Notes under the pieces: generated by a model
What the model was told of the DNA's origin: nothing
Seen by the model: only the letters and a program-made list of their open reading frames with translations
The model's database searches: none
In this document: positions 1-9,126 of the stretch, piece after piece
How the letters are laid out: every line of letters begins with the position of its first letter
Position numbering within the stretch: the first letter of the stretch is position 1
Source of the DNA: Membranihabitans marinus
GTDB taxonomy: Bacteria; Bacteroidota; Bacteroidia; Chitinophagales; Saprospiraceae
Length of the DNA stretch: 64,000 nt
Reading direction: 5' to 3'
Assembly (NCBI RefSeq): GCF_021729155.1
Contig: NZ_JAJQYA010000022.1
Span: 22,821-86,820 of the forward strand
Program-made: the position numbers and the translations under genes

Positions 1-810
1 CATATCCAAATGTATTGGAATGTATTGGGTAATTATTTGGGCTTCGATACCATAGCCGGTGAGTCTTTAACCAAAAACGACCATTTGGCCTTTACCAATG
101 AAGATTATGATAAATTGCATCAATTGTTACAAGATGACAATGCCGTAATTAAAAGGAAGAGCAAAGCCGAACTATTTGATAAGACAGAAACACGTCAATC
201 CGAAGTGGTAGATGCGGTGACTGGTGCCACGGCTTTGGAGGTAAAGGAAGCAGTGGTAGATGGTGCACTTTATTCTTGCTATACCTTATATCATTTGGTA
301 TATGGAGAAATCTCTGATCGTATTCAGTTGCATACAGAGGAGTTATTGGATCGAGGATTGACAGAGAAGTTGTTGAATTCTCAATACGCCGATGATCAAC
401 TCTATGCCTTGAAAAACCTAAATGAAGATGATTTTCTACGCTATAAAGAAATCATCCTTGGTCTAATTGAGTCTGCTATACCATTGAATAGAATTTATAT
501 TTTGAAAAAAATGCCCAAAATATTATGGCAAGATCGAGAGGTTCAACTTAAATTAGGGAAGTATTTTATGGCTATGGATGTCAACAGTAGAACCTATGTT
601 TTAAATAAACTTTTGGACGAAGATTGGATTGAACCACAATCATTAAATGATATGGCGAATTGTCTAACTGAGTTGAGCAAGAATCAAGTGAAATCATTAT
701 CGGCTATATTGGCCAAGAATGAGGAAGTTATTTGGTCTTCAACCCGTATGCGTATCGATTCAATAGTGAACGGCGGGCAGTTTAGGTATGATTATTTATT
801 GCAGCCATAG
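1..810 (+). CDS. C-terminal part of a protein of unknown function (cut by window edge)
   Basis: The reading frame is open from the first base of the window, so the ATG at position 10 is probably internal and the gene is truncated at its 5' end. About 269 residues are visible. I do not recognise the family. A short motif around residue 66 (DAVTGATAL) resembles the (V)DAvSGAT motif of FMN-binding domains such as NqrC/RnfG, but the rest does not look like such a domain. The remainder is charged, probably helical and repeat-like (LKNLNEDDFLRYKEI, LNRIYILKKMPKIL), as in HEAT-like scaffolds. No membrane segment is seen. Function unknown. Confidence 0.6.
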   Translation, partial: HIQMYWNVLGNYLGFDTIAGESLTKNDHLAFTNEDYDKLHQLLQDDNAVIKRKSKAELFDKTETRQSEVVDAVTGATALEVKEAVVDGALYSCYTLYHLVYGEISDRIQLHTEELLDRGLTEKLLNSQYADDQLYALKNLNEDDFLRYKEIILGLIESAIPLNRIYILKKMPKILWQDREVQLKLGKYFMAMDVNSRTYVLNKLLDEDWIEPQSLNDMANCLTELSKNQVKSLSAILAKNEEVIWSSTRMRIDSIVNGGQFRYDYLLQP

Positions 811-1108
811 AAGATTGAGATTCTTAAAGCCGTAATTGGGAGGGTAGAAGTGTAAAGTAGTTATAAGAGTTTGTTTTTAATGGAGAAACCTGGTGAAGAG
901 AAGATATTGACTATGATGGTAGAACCTCGTTCGCTTATATAGGTATGGTGATAAGTGGAAAACAACAGAATTGGGCAATTGTGCCAATAGGTATTCAAGA
1001 ATCTTTAAAAATAGATGTTATTAAGTACAAAATAGTGTATAATTGCATCCCATTGTTGCCATAATTATATGGACAATGGAATATATAATTATACAATAAA
1101 TTATTACC
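811..1108. other. intergenic stretch upstream of cstA
   Basis: No convincing gene is seen in this roughly 300-base stretch. An imperfect AT-rich inverted repeat (TAATTATAT near 1060 and ATATATAATTA near 1080) lies just before the cstA start and could be part of its control region; this is inference only. Confidence 0.4.
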
Positions 1109-2557
1109 ATGTATTTGTTTTTACTGTCTATCGCTATATTGGTATTGGGCTATTTTTTATACGGCAAACTTGTTGAACGTATTTTTGTCATACAGACCGA
1201 TGTCGAGACCCCGGCTTATGCCAATGCAGACGGAGTAGATTTTATGCCTATGCCTTGGTGGAGGGTCTTTTTGATTCAGTTTTTAAACATTGCTGGTTTA
1301 GGTCCGATATTTGGAGCGGTAGCCGGTGCAATGTGGGGGCCAGTAGCTTTTTTGTGGATTGCCCTCGGCAGTGTCTTTGCTGGTGCTGTTCACGATTATT
1401 TTTCTGGAATGCTGTCTCTTCGTCACAATGGTTTAAGTATTTCTGAGGTTACAGGACATTATTTAGGAGATAGCATGAAGCAGGTAATGCGGTTGTTGAC
1501 TGTAGTACTATTGGTTATGGTGGGTGTAGTATTCATTATGGGACCTGCCAAGATATTGGCTGAGATCACCAGTGGATGGGCGTCGATGACTATGTGGGTG
1601 GCCATTATTTTTATATATTATTTAATAGCTACTTTATTGCCTATTGACAAGGTCATAGGAAAACTGTATCCGATATTTGGATTTGTGTTGTTGTTTATGG
1701 CCGTTAGTATTTTGGTCAGTATGGTGGTTCAAGGTGTACAGATACCGGATTACAATATTGGCTTGACGACAAATCACCATAGCAATTCTTCATCTTTCCC
1801 AATTTTTCCAATGTTGTTTGTGACCATAGCTTGCGGTGCGATCTCTGGTTTCCATGCTACCCAATCCCCGCTTATGTCTCGATGTTTGCAAAAAGAAAAT
1901 CAGGGACGAAAGGTTTTCTATGGAGCGATGATCGTAGAAGGAGTGGTGGCTTTGATTTGGGCTGCTGTTAGTATGAGTTTCTTTGGGGGCATCGGTCAGC
2001 TCAATGAGGTAATGGCTGCCAATGGGAACAATGCAGGGTATATTGTCAATGAAATTTCAGTTGGTTTATTGGGTACATTTGGAAGTATTCTAGCGGTGTT
2101 GGGTGTGGTGGCTGCGCCAATTACTTCTGGAGATACGGCTTTTAGAAGTGCGAGATTAATTATCAGTGATTTTATGAAAGTCAAGCAAGGGTCTTTAAAA
2201 AACCGATTGATGATTAGCATCCCTTTATTTGCTGTTGCTTGGGTATTGACTCAAATTGACTTTGGAATTATATGGCGGTATTTTGCTTGGTTAAATCAAG
2301 TGGTGGCAACTATAGTCTTATGGGCCATATCCGTTTATTTGTTGAAATACAGTAAAAATTATTGGATTACTTTAATTCCCGCCGTTTTTATGACCATGGT
2401 GGTATCTACCTATCTATTGTTTGCGCCTGAGGGATTGAGCTGGTCCTATGATAGGGCTCTAATGGCGGCAGCAGTAATAACTGTGTTGGTTACCTTGTCC
2501 TTTACGCGATTGGTCTGGTCAATGAATAAAGGCAATACTAAAGAACAAGTGGTGTAA
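1109..2557 (+). CDS. cstA: CstA-family carbon starvation protein (membrane transporter)
   Basis: A polytopic inner-membrane protein of 482 residues made almost entirely of hydrophobic segments. Family signatures are visible: GLGPIFGAVAGAMWGP at residues 64-79, GAVHDYFSGMLSLRHNG near residues 92-108, and SGFHATQSPLMSRC near residue 248. CstA proteins are peptide/pyruvate-type transporters induced on carbon starvation. The E. coli protein is about 700 residues; this shorter form of about 480 lacks the long C-terminal extension, as is usual in several Bacteroidota. The ATG start gives a typical first membrane helix. The gene stands alone. The family call is secure; the transported substrate is not. 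Confidence 0.93.
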   Translation: MYLFLLSIAILVLGYFLYGKLVERIFVIQTDVETPAYANADGVDFMPMPWWRVFLIQFLNIAGLGPIFGAVAGAMWGPVAFLWIALGSVFAGAVHDYFSGMLSLRHNGLSISEVTGHYLGDSMKQVMRLLTVVLLVMVGVVFIMGPAKILAEITSGWASMTMWVAIIFIYYLIATLLPIDKVIGKLYPIFGFVLLFMAVSILVSMVVQGVQIPDYNIGLTTNHHSNSSSFPIFPMLFVTIACGAISGFHATQSPLMSRCLQKENQGRKVFYGAMIVEGVVALIWAAVSMSFFGGIGQLNEVMAANGNNAGYIVNEISVGLLGTFGSILAVLGVVAAPITSGDTAFRSARLIISDFMKVKQGSLKNRLMISIPLFAVAWVLTQIDFGIIWRYFAWLNQVVATIVLWAISVYLLKYSKNYWITLIPAVFMTMVVSTYLLFAPEGLSWSYDRALMAAAVITVLVTLSFTRLVWSMNKGNTKEQVV

Positions 2558-2673
2558 ATTGGCTAATGAAAGTATGTGTTGTTTATATGATCATGATAGT
2601 GTGATTGTATAAATCTTACCTCTTTTTGGTCTATGAAATTCATCCTGTCTCTGTCAAAGAATCTAGAGGACCT

Positions 2674-2691
2674 TTTGTAATTCGTATAATA
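2674..2691 (+). repeat. copy 1 of a dispersed TGTAATTCGTATWATA motif
   Basis: TTTGTAATTCGTATAATA occurs here between cstA and the tRNA-like gene. Near-identical motifs occur at 10924, 29114, 31191, 37320 and 58963, all intergenic. It resembles the right end of the hairpin-array elements described at 52-59 kb. Confidence 0.5.
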
Positions 2692-2716
2692 AGATTAGGG
2701 AAATGTCGATTGGTTT

Positions 2717-2754
2717 TAAAAAAATGGTCGATATTTTTATTAAATATCGACCAT
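2717..2754 (-). terminator. Rho-independent terminator of the tRNA-like gene
   Basis: A perfect 13-bp inverted repeat (ATGGTCGATATTT / AAATATCGACCAT, 2724-2754, 5-nt loop) is followed on the minus strand by seven T residues. It begins one base after the encoded CCA of the tRNA-like gene. The T-run is on the minus side only, so this terminates minus-strand transcription. Confidence 0.85.
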
Positions 2755-2755
2755 A

Positions 2756-2918
2756 TGGCTGTGAGAGCAGGATTCGAACCTACACAGAGCGGTTAGTGCT
2801 ATTGAACAGATACTGAAATCCAAAAACAATCGGTAAAGATTATTTATCCTATAACATTTATCCCGTTGACTCCACCCTCGAGACAAGAGGGCACGGCTGC
2901 CTATTTCGTCACCTCACA
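2756..2918 (-). ncRNA. tRNA-like RNA, Leu/Ser-type body with a 91-nt variable region
   Basis: Read on the minus strand, the sequence folds as a class II tRNA. Acceptor TGTGAGG pairs with TCTCACA (2918-2912 with 2766-2760, last pair G-U). Next come TG, a 3-bp D stem ACG/CGT with a Leu-like D loop containing AGGCAG, and an anticodon stem CCCTC/GAGGG with loop TTGTCTC, which would give anticodon GUC. The T arm is GTAGG-TTCGAAT-CCTGC, followed by discriminator G and an encoded CCA. What is abnormal is 91 nt (2784-2874) where a class II variable arm of roughly 10-20 nt is expected, a Leu-like body with an Asp-type anticodon, and U at position 37. It could be a pseudo-tRNA, a tRNA with an inserted segment, or a tRNA-derived regulatory RNA. 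The paired arms and a dedicated terminator argue that it is still expressed. Confidence 0.6.
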
Positions 2919-2930
2919 GTATGTTTATGG

Positions 2931-2955
2931 AATGTAATCACTTGTTGATTACATT
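2931..2955 (-). other. leader hairpin upstream of the tRNA-like gene
   Basis: A perfect 10-bp inverted repeat, AATGTAATCA / TGATTACATT with a 5-nt loop, lies between the candidate promoter and the 5' end of the tRNA-like RNA. It would be in the 5' leader, or could be a protein-binding palindrome. Confidence 0.5.
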
Positions 2956-2957
2956 GG

Positions 2958-2965
2958 CAAATATA
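2958..2965 (-). promoter_or_regulatory. candidate Bacteroidota -7 promoter box for the tRNA-like gene
   Basis: On the minus strand TATATTTG matches the Bacteroidota -7 consensus TAnnTTTG, about 40 nt upstream of the tRNA-like 5' end. A -33 TTTG-type box is not clear. The placement supports an independent transcription unit, but the motif is short. Confidence 0.4.
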
Positions 2966-3135
2966 CAATAAAACATCTTGTATTATAAAAATAATTTAAT
3001 AAAAATAGATTAAATATGCAATATTGATATTGTTGTGGCGTATTTGTTGAAATATTGATAATTTGAATTGTAATAGGGCATTTCTAATTATTAAATTTTA
3101 AATTCATAGGTAATGATGCCATCTTGGATAATCCC

Positions 3136-3235
3136 CCTCCTTTGGAGGTGATCGAATGTAGTTGCTCAATAGAGCAACCCGATGGACTAAATGTGAACGA
3201 GCGAAATACGAAGTATCCAATGTCTGGATATAGTA
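3136..3235 (-). repeat. inverted copy of the variable-stem hairpin module
   Basis: On the minus strand this shows TATCCA/TGGATA, GTTGCTC-tatt-GAGCAAC and CCTCC-aaa-GGAGG hairpins. It also contains the spacer TGGATACTTCGTATTTCGCTC, which matches the array spacer at about 57635-57655. It is therefore an isolated, oppositely oriented relative of the arrays at 53 and 57-59 kb. Confidence 0.6.
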
Positions 3236-3260
3236 TAAAATTCAACAGCGATTTTCCGGG

Positions 3261-3294
3261 AATCTAGTCATGTCAGTGTGGGCATGACTAGATT
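3261..3294. repeat. 12-bp inverted repeat
   Basis: AATCTAGTCATG and CATGACTAGATT form a perfect 12-bp stem with a 10-nt loop in the gene-free region upstream of sigma1. There is no T-run long enough for a confident terminator call. Confidence 0.5.
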
Positions 3295-3822
3295 TTATGA
3301 AAACTGATGGGGTAGTTAGATAAATTTTAGTCAATAATTTATTTGAAGTGATGGTGTTTAGGAGAATTTTCTTTCGATTGAATGGAGATGAAGATAATTT
3401 CTAAATTTGAGGTGGTTTCATTGTTATAAAACGATGACTATAATAAGCCTATGTTATGTTTGTGTTATGTTATTGAAAATTTCATCTGCTAGATATTGGG
3501 AAAATAACCCTAATCAGGTCGGTAAATTGTGATATTTACCTAGGATTTTATATGATTTTTATTGTTTTAATAATACTGTTAACCTAGAGGTAATACATTA
3601 GTTTGTATTTTATTATTCTTGTATTTTGTAAATAGTTTCTGTGAAACATGTATTTTTAGTGATAATATTAGTTGGGTCGGAGATGATTTGATGTTCTAAT
3701 ATAATAATATTAAAATAGGTCACTTTAATACGTACTATTGTATGTTGCACTGTATATATTTCCTTCGAATATTTACATTTACTCGAATTTTTACTTGAAT
3801 ATTAGAAGTATAATGTCATAGG

Positions 3823-4338
3823 ATGTCCAAAGAGCAAACCATAGATTTGTTGAAAAAACTGTATTTTGACAATTACGAAGTAATGTTGCGATATGGTGTT
3901 AAGCTTGTAGGTGATGCATCCATGGTTAAAGATATTATTCAACGATTATTCTTGCAATTTTATGAGAAATCACTGTCCTTAGAACGACATCCTAATCCGG
4001 ATGCCTATGTTATTAAATCATTTCGAAGAGAATTACTCCGGGCGCAAAAATCCTATTTTTTATCTGCCGATAGGGTCATTGGAGAGGATGAGACCTTGGT
4101 ATATTCGGCGGAAGATTGGGTTATAGAAGATGAGGAAAAGTCTCAGAAAAAGCAGAATGTGGCCGATCTATTAAATAGTCTTTCATCCAGACAGCGCGAG
4201 ATTATTTATCTTCATTATTTCGAAGGTAAGACCTATAAAGAAATAGCCCATGTTTTGGATATAGAATACCAATCTGTCTTAAATAATCTACAGCGCGGTT
4301 TTAGAAAAATACGAGAAGTTTATCCTGAAGGTATATAG
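3823..4338 (+). CDS. ECF RNA polymerase sigma factor (sigma1)
   Basis: 171 residues, the usual ECF length. The region 2 helix is seen around residues 14-50 (YEVMLRYGVKLVGDASMVKDIIQRLFLQFYEK). The region 4 helix-turn-helix lies around residues 122-165 (LSSRQREIIYLHYFEGKTYKEIAHVL). The FecR-type anti-sigma gene follows on the same strand after about 160 bases, then SusC1 and SusD1. This is the standard trans-envelope arrangement: ligand-loaded SusC signals through its STN domain to FecR, which frees the sigma factor to transcribe the operon. The region 2.2 core (IIQRLFLQFYEK) is close to the family pattern. Confidence 0.92.
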   Translation: MSKEQTIDLLKKLYFDNYEVMLRYGVKLVGDASMVKDIIQRLFLQFYEKSLSLERHPNPDAYVIKSFRRELLRAQKSYFLSADRVIGEDETLVYSAEDWVIEDEEKSQKKQNVADLLNSLSSRQREIIYLHYFEGKTYKEIAHVLDIEYQSVLNNLQRGFRKIREVYPEGI

Positions 4339-4495
4339 TTTTTAGAACATTTTAGTTTTTAAAGAATAATATTTTGACAACTCTTTGCTTTTTATATGAT
4401 TTTAAAATTTAATTTTTTTTTAAAATTTTAATGTAAAAACTGAGTATGAATCCATAGTCCATTTCCTTATTAAGGTGTATTGGAATAGGAAAATA

Positions 4496-5485
4496 ATGAA
4501 AAATAATATAGAAAAGATCTTGTCGGATCCCTTCTTTGCTCCCTATGTAGATCAAGGATTGTATAGCGAATATTGGGAGAATTGGAAGGTTGAACATCCC
4601 GACATGATTGAATTGTTATATGATGCCATAGCTGTTAAACGAGGTTTGCCCGTTCGCAACCAAATGGTAAATGATGGTGAAGCAGAGGCTGGATTTGAAA
4701 GGTTGAAAGCTGCCATTTCTCAAAAGAATAGACGGATAGTAATCATGAGATGGTCTGCATATGCAGCAGCTTCCATCGTATTGTTAATGGGCTTGTTTTA
4801 TTTCATGAATTCACCTAAGACTGTTGAAGTTTCACTTCAAGAAATGACATTAGTTGGAGAAATAAAAGAAGTAGGTCTTCCCGATTCTTCATCCGTTATC
4901 CTCAATGGAAATACTACTATTTCATATACCTCTGACATAGCCAATGATGTCCGCAGAGTAGAACTGGATGGAGAAGCTCATTTTTCTGTACGGAAACATT
5001 ATCAAGATGGTCAGCCCCAAAAATTTGTTGTTCAAACCAGTAATGCCCAAATCGAAGTCTTGGGTACAACCTTTAGTGTAAGCACTGATAGTGTGTGGAC
5101 AACGGTAGTGTTGGAAGAAGGTAGTGTTCAATTGCGCTTGGGCTCCATAGAATCAGCGAAAATAAAAACCATACTTATGACGCCGGGAGAGAAGGTGGTT
5201 TACAATAATCTAACCGGACAGATAGATCAGCATAATATAGATGCTATTTCCTATAATTTATGGACGGAAAATAAGTTGGCCTTGGTCGATCGATCCCTAG
5301 ATGAATTGATTCGTTGGTTTGGACACACTTACAACATAGAACTAGATCTACCTTCAAAATATTTGGATAGGAAATTGACAGGTACGATTGCAACAGATAA
5401 TTCTGATACCGCGATAAAGATGATAGGAGCTGCGCTGGGATTGGAAGTAAAGAAAATAACTAATACAAAATGGGAATTTAAATAA
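4496..5485 (+). CDS. FecR-family anti-sigma factor (FecR1)
   Basis: 329 residues from the ATG at 4496. A GTG seven codons upstream keeps the frame, but AGGA sits just before the ATG, so the ATG is preferred. A cytoplasmic N-terminal part (1-82) is followed by one membrane helix at 84-104 (WSAYAAASIVLLMGLFYFM). The periplasmic FecR domain has LPDSSSVILNGNTTISY, LDGEAHFSV and VEVLGTTFSV-type strands, and the C-terminal region is of the DUF4974 type. It holds sigma1 inactive until SusC1 is occupied. It lies 17 bases before SusC1, clearly in one operon. Confidence 0.92.
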   Translation: MKNNIEKILSDPFFAPYVDQGLYSEYWENWKVEHPDMIELLYDAIAVKRGLPVRNQMVNDGEAEAGFERLKAAISQKNRRIVIMRWSAYAAASIVLLMGLFYFMNSPKTVEVSLQEMTLVGEIKEVGLPDSSSVILNGNTTISYTSDIANDVRRVELDGEAHFSVRKHYQDGQPQKFVVQTSNAQIEVLGTTFSVSTDSVWTTVVLEEGSVQLRLGSIESAKIKTILMTPGEKVVYNNLTGQIDQHNIDAISYNLWTENKLALVDRSLDELIRWFGHTYNIELDLPSKYLDRKLTGTIATDNSDTAIKMIGAALGLEVKKITNTKWEFK

Positions 5486-5502
5486 TCTAATGAAAACCAG
5501 TA

Positions 5503-8500
5503 ATGATGAATAGGAAATTTACACGATTTATGATCGGTGTAATGGCTGTGTTTACTGTCTGCCAACTGCAGTCACAGGAAATAGTAGCTTACGCCGGAGG
5601 AAGCTTTAATTCTACTTATGACAATGTGAAAGAGGAAAAACAAAGCCTCTCATCTGTTCTTAAAGTAGCAGAAAGAATTTATGATGTGCAGATACTTGCA
5701 CAGTCGAATTTGATTAAGGATGTTTCTTTGACCTATCAAATTCGACCAGAACAAAGTTTGGAAGTTAATCTGACCAGTCTTTTGAAAGATGTTGGTTTAA
5801 CGTATTCCAAAATTGATGACCAGAATTATGTCATCATTAGAGCACCAAAGATTGAGGTTGTAGAAAACAATATTGCTGAGCAACCTAAGCTAGCTATGGT
5901 CACTGAAACTGTCGATAAAACCATTAATGTGAGTGGTCAAGTAGTCGATGAATCAGGTGAGGCCTTAATTGGTGTAAATATTTTCGTAAAAGGAACAGAT
6001 CAGGGGACGGCTACCGACTTTGATGGGAATTTTACACTAGAAAATATTGAAGAAACGTCAATAATTGTTTTTTCCTATATAGGATATCAGACCCTTGAGG
6101 TGTCATTGGAAAACCAATCAGTGTCGACGGTAGTTTTGATGAGAGACTCCAAAACCTTGGATGAAATAGTGGTTACTGCTTTGGGTATTAAGCGAGAGCA
6201 GAGATCGTTGGGTTATTCTGTGGGAAAAGTAGATGGTGGTGATTTGAATGAGACCACCCAGAGCAACTTCCTAAGTGTGCTTTCGGGTAAGGTGTCTGGT
6301 GTCCAAATTTCTCAGATGGACGGAATGATGGGGTCGTCTATGAATGTAATTATCCGAGGTGCTACCTCATTAAATAACGACAATCAACCATTGTTTGTCA
6401 TCGATGGAGTGCCGGTTGCAAACTCTTTGAACAATGCCTACAAAGGGGCAGATATGGGTAATCCCATTGCCGATATCAACCAAAACGATATCGCGGATAT
6501 ATCGGTTTTGAAGGGAGCAAGTGCGGCTGCATTATACGGATCTAGAGCGGGTAATGGTGTGGTATTGATTACTACTAAGTCCGGTGCCAATAGCAAGAAG
6601 GGATTGGGTGTATCGTACAATACGTCTTATATCAGTGACCAACCGTACAATTATTTTGATATTCAAAATAAATTTGCTTCAGGTAAAACAGGTACCCATA
6701 TTTTGGAAGAAAGTCAAAATGAAAACTGGGGACCTGCTTTAGATGCTGGAGAAAATTGGGTGCAGTGGAATAGTAATGGTGAAGCAGTGCCATTGGTGTC
6801 CTATCCCAACCGATTTAAAGACTTCTTCCAGAATGGAAGCAATTTTACCAACAACTTGGCCATTAATGGAAACTATGACAAGGGTAACTTTAGATTGTCT
6901 ATAGGAAATGCCAACAACACCGGGGTGATTCCAAATACAGATTACAATAGAACTACTTTTAGCTTAAACTCCCTATACAATGTAACGGATAGATTGAGAG
7001 TTTCAGCCAATGTAAGTATTACTAATTCGGGATCTGATAGCAGACCCAATATCGATGGAGGTAGAGACTCCCCAGTTCGAAGTTTATATGAAATGGGTGC
7101 CAATATTAATATCCTCGATTTAAAAGATTATTGGGAGCCAGGTTTAGAAGGTATCCAACAATTGAAATATAAGGAGAAACAAAATAATGCTTGGTTCTTG
7201 GCCCATGAAAATACTATTGGCTTTGCCAGAGATCGAAATGTCGCAAAATTCCAAGTTGATTATGATATATCCGATGACTTAAACATAATGGCTCGCTATA
7301 CAAGAGACGCATTCACCCAAGAAAATGAGGCAAAAAAAGCCTTTAGTACATACGGATTATTCAATGGTGGATATAATTTAGTTAATTTAAATCGAGCAGA
7401 GTCAAATGTTGATTTGATATTGACTTATGACAAGCGATTTAGTGATGATTTGAGTTTCAATGCATTTGCTGGATTTAATCGATTAGAGCAGAATTCGAGA
7501 AGAATTGAAAACAATGCAGATGGTTTGGTAGTACCAGATTTGTATACCATTTCCAATGCCATCCCAGGAACGGTTCAATACGATAGTGATTTGTATAGAA
7601 AATACTTGTACGGTGTATATGGAATGGCTTCAATAGGTTTTAAAGATTACTTGTACTTGGAAGTAACGGCTAGAAATGATTGGTCTAGTACCTTGCCTGT
7701 AGCGAATAATTCATTCTTTTACCCATCGGCATCATTGAGTGTATTGGTATCTGAAATGGTTGACATGCCTAGTTGGGTTAGTTTCTTGAAACTTAGAGGT
7801 GGATACGCACAAGTGGGTAATGATGTAAGTCCTTATAGCTTAGCGCAATATTTCTCAGTAGCCAACGATTGGGGTACTTCCAAAAGAATGTACATGGGAG
7901 GTACTTTGAGAAACGCCAACTTGAAACCCGAAATTGCTACTTCAAATGAGATAGGATTTGATTTCAAAGTATTGGATAGTCGAATTGGATTAGAAGCTAC
8001 GGTTTATAAAACTCAAAATGAAAACCAAATTCTAAATATTGGCTTGCCGGTTGAATCAGGTGCAACAAGTAAGTTGATTAATGCAGGTTTGATCGAAAGC
8101 ACAGGTGTGGAATTGGGATTGGTTACCACTCCTATTCTTACAGATGACTTCAGATGGGATATGAACTTTACATTTACCCGTAATAGAACCAAAATAGTTG
8201 AATTGGCTGATGGAATTGAATTTTTCAATTTTGGATCGGTACAAGGAGCTGAATTTAGAACCTATACAGGAGGTACTTTAGGTGATATCTATGAGAGACC
8301 TTTGTTGACGGTTAAGGATGAATCTTCTCCTTATTTTGGATATCCACTGTTGACCGGTAATGGTCGATACCAAAAAGATAGTGATGTAAATAATTTAGTA
8401 AAAATTGGTAACTATAACCATGATTTCATTGTAGGAATACAGCCTTCTGTTTCGTATAAAAATTTCTCATTGTATGCCAATGTAGAATGGAGACAGGGAG

Positions 8501-9114
8501 GAGAATTTTACTCAGAAACGGAAATGTTTTTTGCTAATAATGGATCTACAATAGGCTCTTTGTCTGGTATTCCATACGATCAAAGTAGAGACATCGAAGA
8601 GCAAATCTTGGAAAATCCTGAATATTTCTTCGGAAACTGGATTGGTGGAAGAAATGCTGAATACGGTGGATTTCAATGGGCAGAAAATAATCCAAGTGGA
8701 CATGATGCCAGTTTCAATGCTGGGGTAAGACAGGCTACAGATGCAGATGGCAACATCATTTATATAGAGAACTTAGGAGGTGAAGGTACGGCATGGTTGA
8801 ATCCTTATGATGCACATAGATATGCCATCAGAGAATTCCCTTCTCGTAATATTTTTGATGCTACTTATGTAAAGGTTAGAGAGGTTTCATTGACTTATAG
8901 ATTTGATAAGAGTTTATTGGAAAAAATTAAACTTCAGAATCTTTCAATTTCATTTGTTGGAAATAATTTAATGGAATGGGTGAAAGCTGGAACAGACATA
9001 GATCCTGAAAGAGCTTTTCAATTGAGCGGAGACTCTTGGACTCAAGGATTTGAGTACTACAATGTAGTGCCGTGGACTCGATCAATAGGTGTGAAATTAA
9101 ATGTCGAATTTTAA
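5503..9114 (+). CDS. SusC-type TonB-dependent outer-membrane receptor with STN signalling domain (SusC1)
   Basis: 1203 residues. Signal peptide 1-25 ends in LQSQ. An STN (secretin/TonB N-terminal) domain at about 48-112 is the part that signals to FecR. A carboxypeptidase-regulatory-like domain at 141-213 contains LIGVNIFVKGTDQGTATDFDG. A TonB-box-like DEIVVTALG at 220-228 leads into the SusC plug (NVIIRGATSLNNDNQPLFVIDG, VLKGASAAALYGSRAGNGV) and a 22-strand-type barrel ending in a C-terminal phenylalanine. It imports ligand with its SusD partner, which begins 12 bases downstream. Start ATG-ATG; the first is used here. Confidence 0.95.
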   Translation: MMNRKFTRFMIGVMAVFTVCQLQSQEIVAYAGGSFNSTYDNVKEEKQSLSSVLKVAERIYDVQILAQSNLIKDVSLTYQIRPEQSLEVNLTSLLKDVGLTYSKIDDQNYVIIRAPKIEVVENNIAEQPKLAMVTETVDKTINVSGQVVDESGEALIGVNIFVKGTDQGTATDFDGNFTLENIEETSIIVFSYIGYQTLEVSLENQSVSTVVLMRDSKTLDEIVVTALGIKREQRSLGYSVGKVDGGDLNETTQSNFLSVLSGKVSGVQISQMDGMMGSSMNVIIRGATSLNNDNQPLFVIDGVPVANSLNNAYKGADMGNPIADINQNDIADISVLKGASAAALYGSRAGNGVVLITTKSGANSKKGLGVSYNTSYISDQPYNYFDIQNKFASGKTGTHILEESQNENWGPALDAGENWVQWNSNGEAVPLVSYPNRFKDFFQNGSNFTNNLAINGNYDKGNFRLSIGNANNTGVIPNTDYNRTTFSLNSLYNVTDRLRVSANVSITNSGSDSRPNIDGGRDSPVRSLYEMGANINILDLKDYWEPGLEGIQQLKYKEKQNNAWFLAHENTIGFARDRNVAKFQVDYDISDDLNIMARYTRDAFTQENEAKKAFSTYGLFNGGYNLVNLNRAESNVDLILTYDKRFSDDLSFNAFAGFNRLEQNSRRIENNADGLVVPDLYTISNAIPGTVQYDSDLYRKYLYGVYGMASIGFKDYLYLEVTARNDWSSTLPVANNSFFYPSASLSVLVSEMVDMPSWVSFLKLRGGYAQVGNDVSPYSLAQYFSVANDWGTSKRMYMGGTLRNANLKPEIATSNEIGFDFKVLDSRIGLEATVYKTQNENQILNIGLPVESGATSKLINAGLIESTGVELGLVTTPILTDDFRWDMNFTFTRNRTKIVELADGIEFFNFGSVQGAEFRTYTGGTLGDIYERPLLTVKDESSPYFGYPLLTGNGRYQKDSDVNNLVKIGNYNHDFIVGIQPSVSYKNFSLYANVEWRQGGEFYSETEMFFANNGSTIGSLSGIPYDQSRDIEEQILENPEYFFGNWIGGRNAEYGGFQWAENNPSGHDASFNAGVRQATDADGNIIYIENLGGEGTAWLNPYDAHRYAIREFPSRNIFDATYVKVREVSLTYRFDKSLLEKIKLQNLSISFVGNNLMEWVKAGTDIDPERAFQLSGDSWTQGFEYYNVVPWTRSIGVKLNVEF

Positions 9115-9126
9115 TAAAAAAGAATA

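Larger units (their letters stand above)
2966..3822. other. AT-rich gene-free region upstream of sigma1
   Basis: No gene is seen here. It contains the hairpin module at 3136-3235 and the inverted repeat at 3261-3294. From about 3300 to 3822 it is very AT-rich and presumably carries the promoter of the sigma1 operon. A possible TTTG (3602-3605) followed after 16 bases by TATTTTG (3622-3628) is a weak match to the Bacteroidota promoter pattern. Confidence 0.4.

Noticed and set aside
2724..2754. terminator for cstA on the plus strand
   Set aside because: The hairpin is followed by ATGGCTGTG on the plus strand, without a T-run; the T-run is on the minus side.
2605..2796. 63-residue plus-strand open frame downstream of cstA
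   Set aside because: It runs through the terminator hairpin and the antisense of the tRNA-like gene; no protein-like features.
2756..2918. tmRNA interpretation
   Set aside because: It is far too short, has a complete anticodon arm and lacks a tag reading frame.
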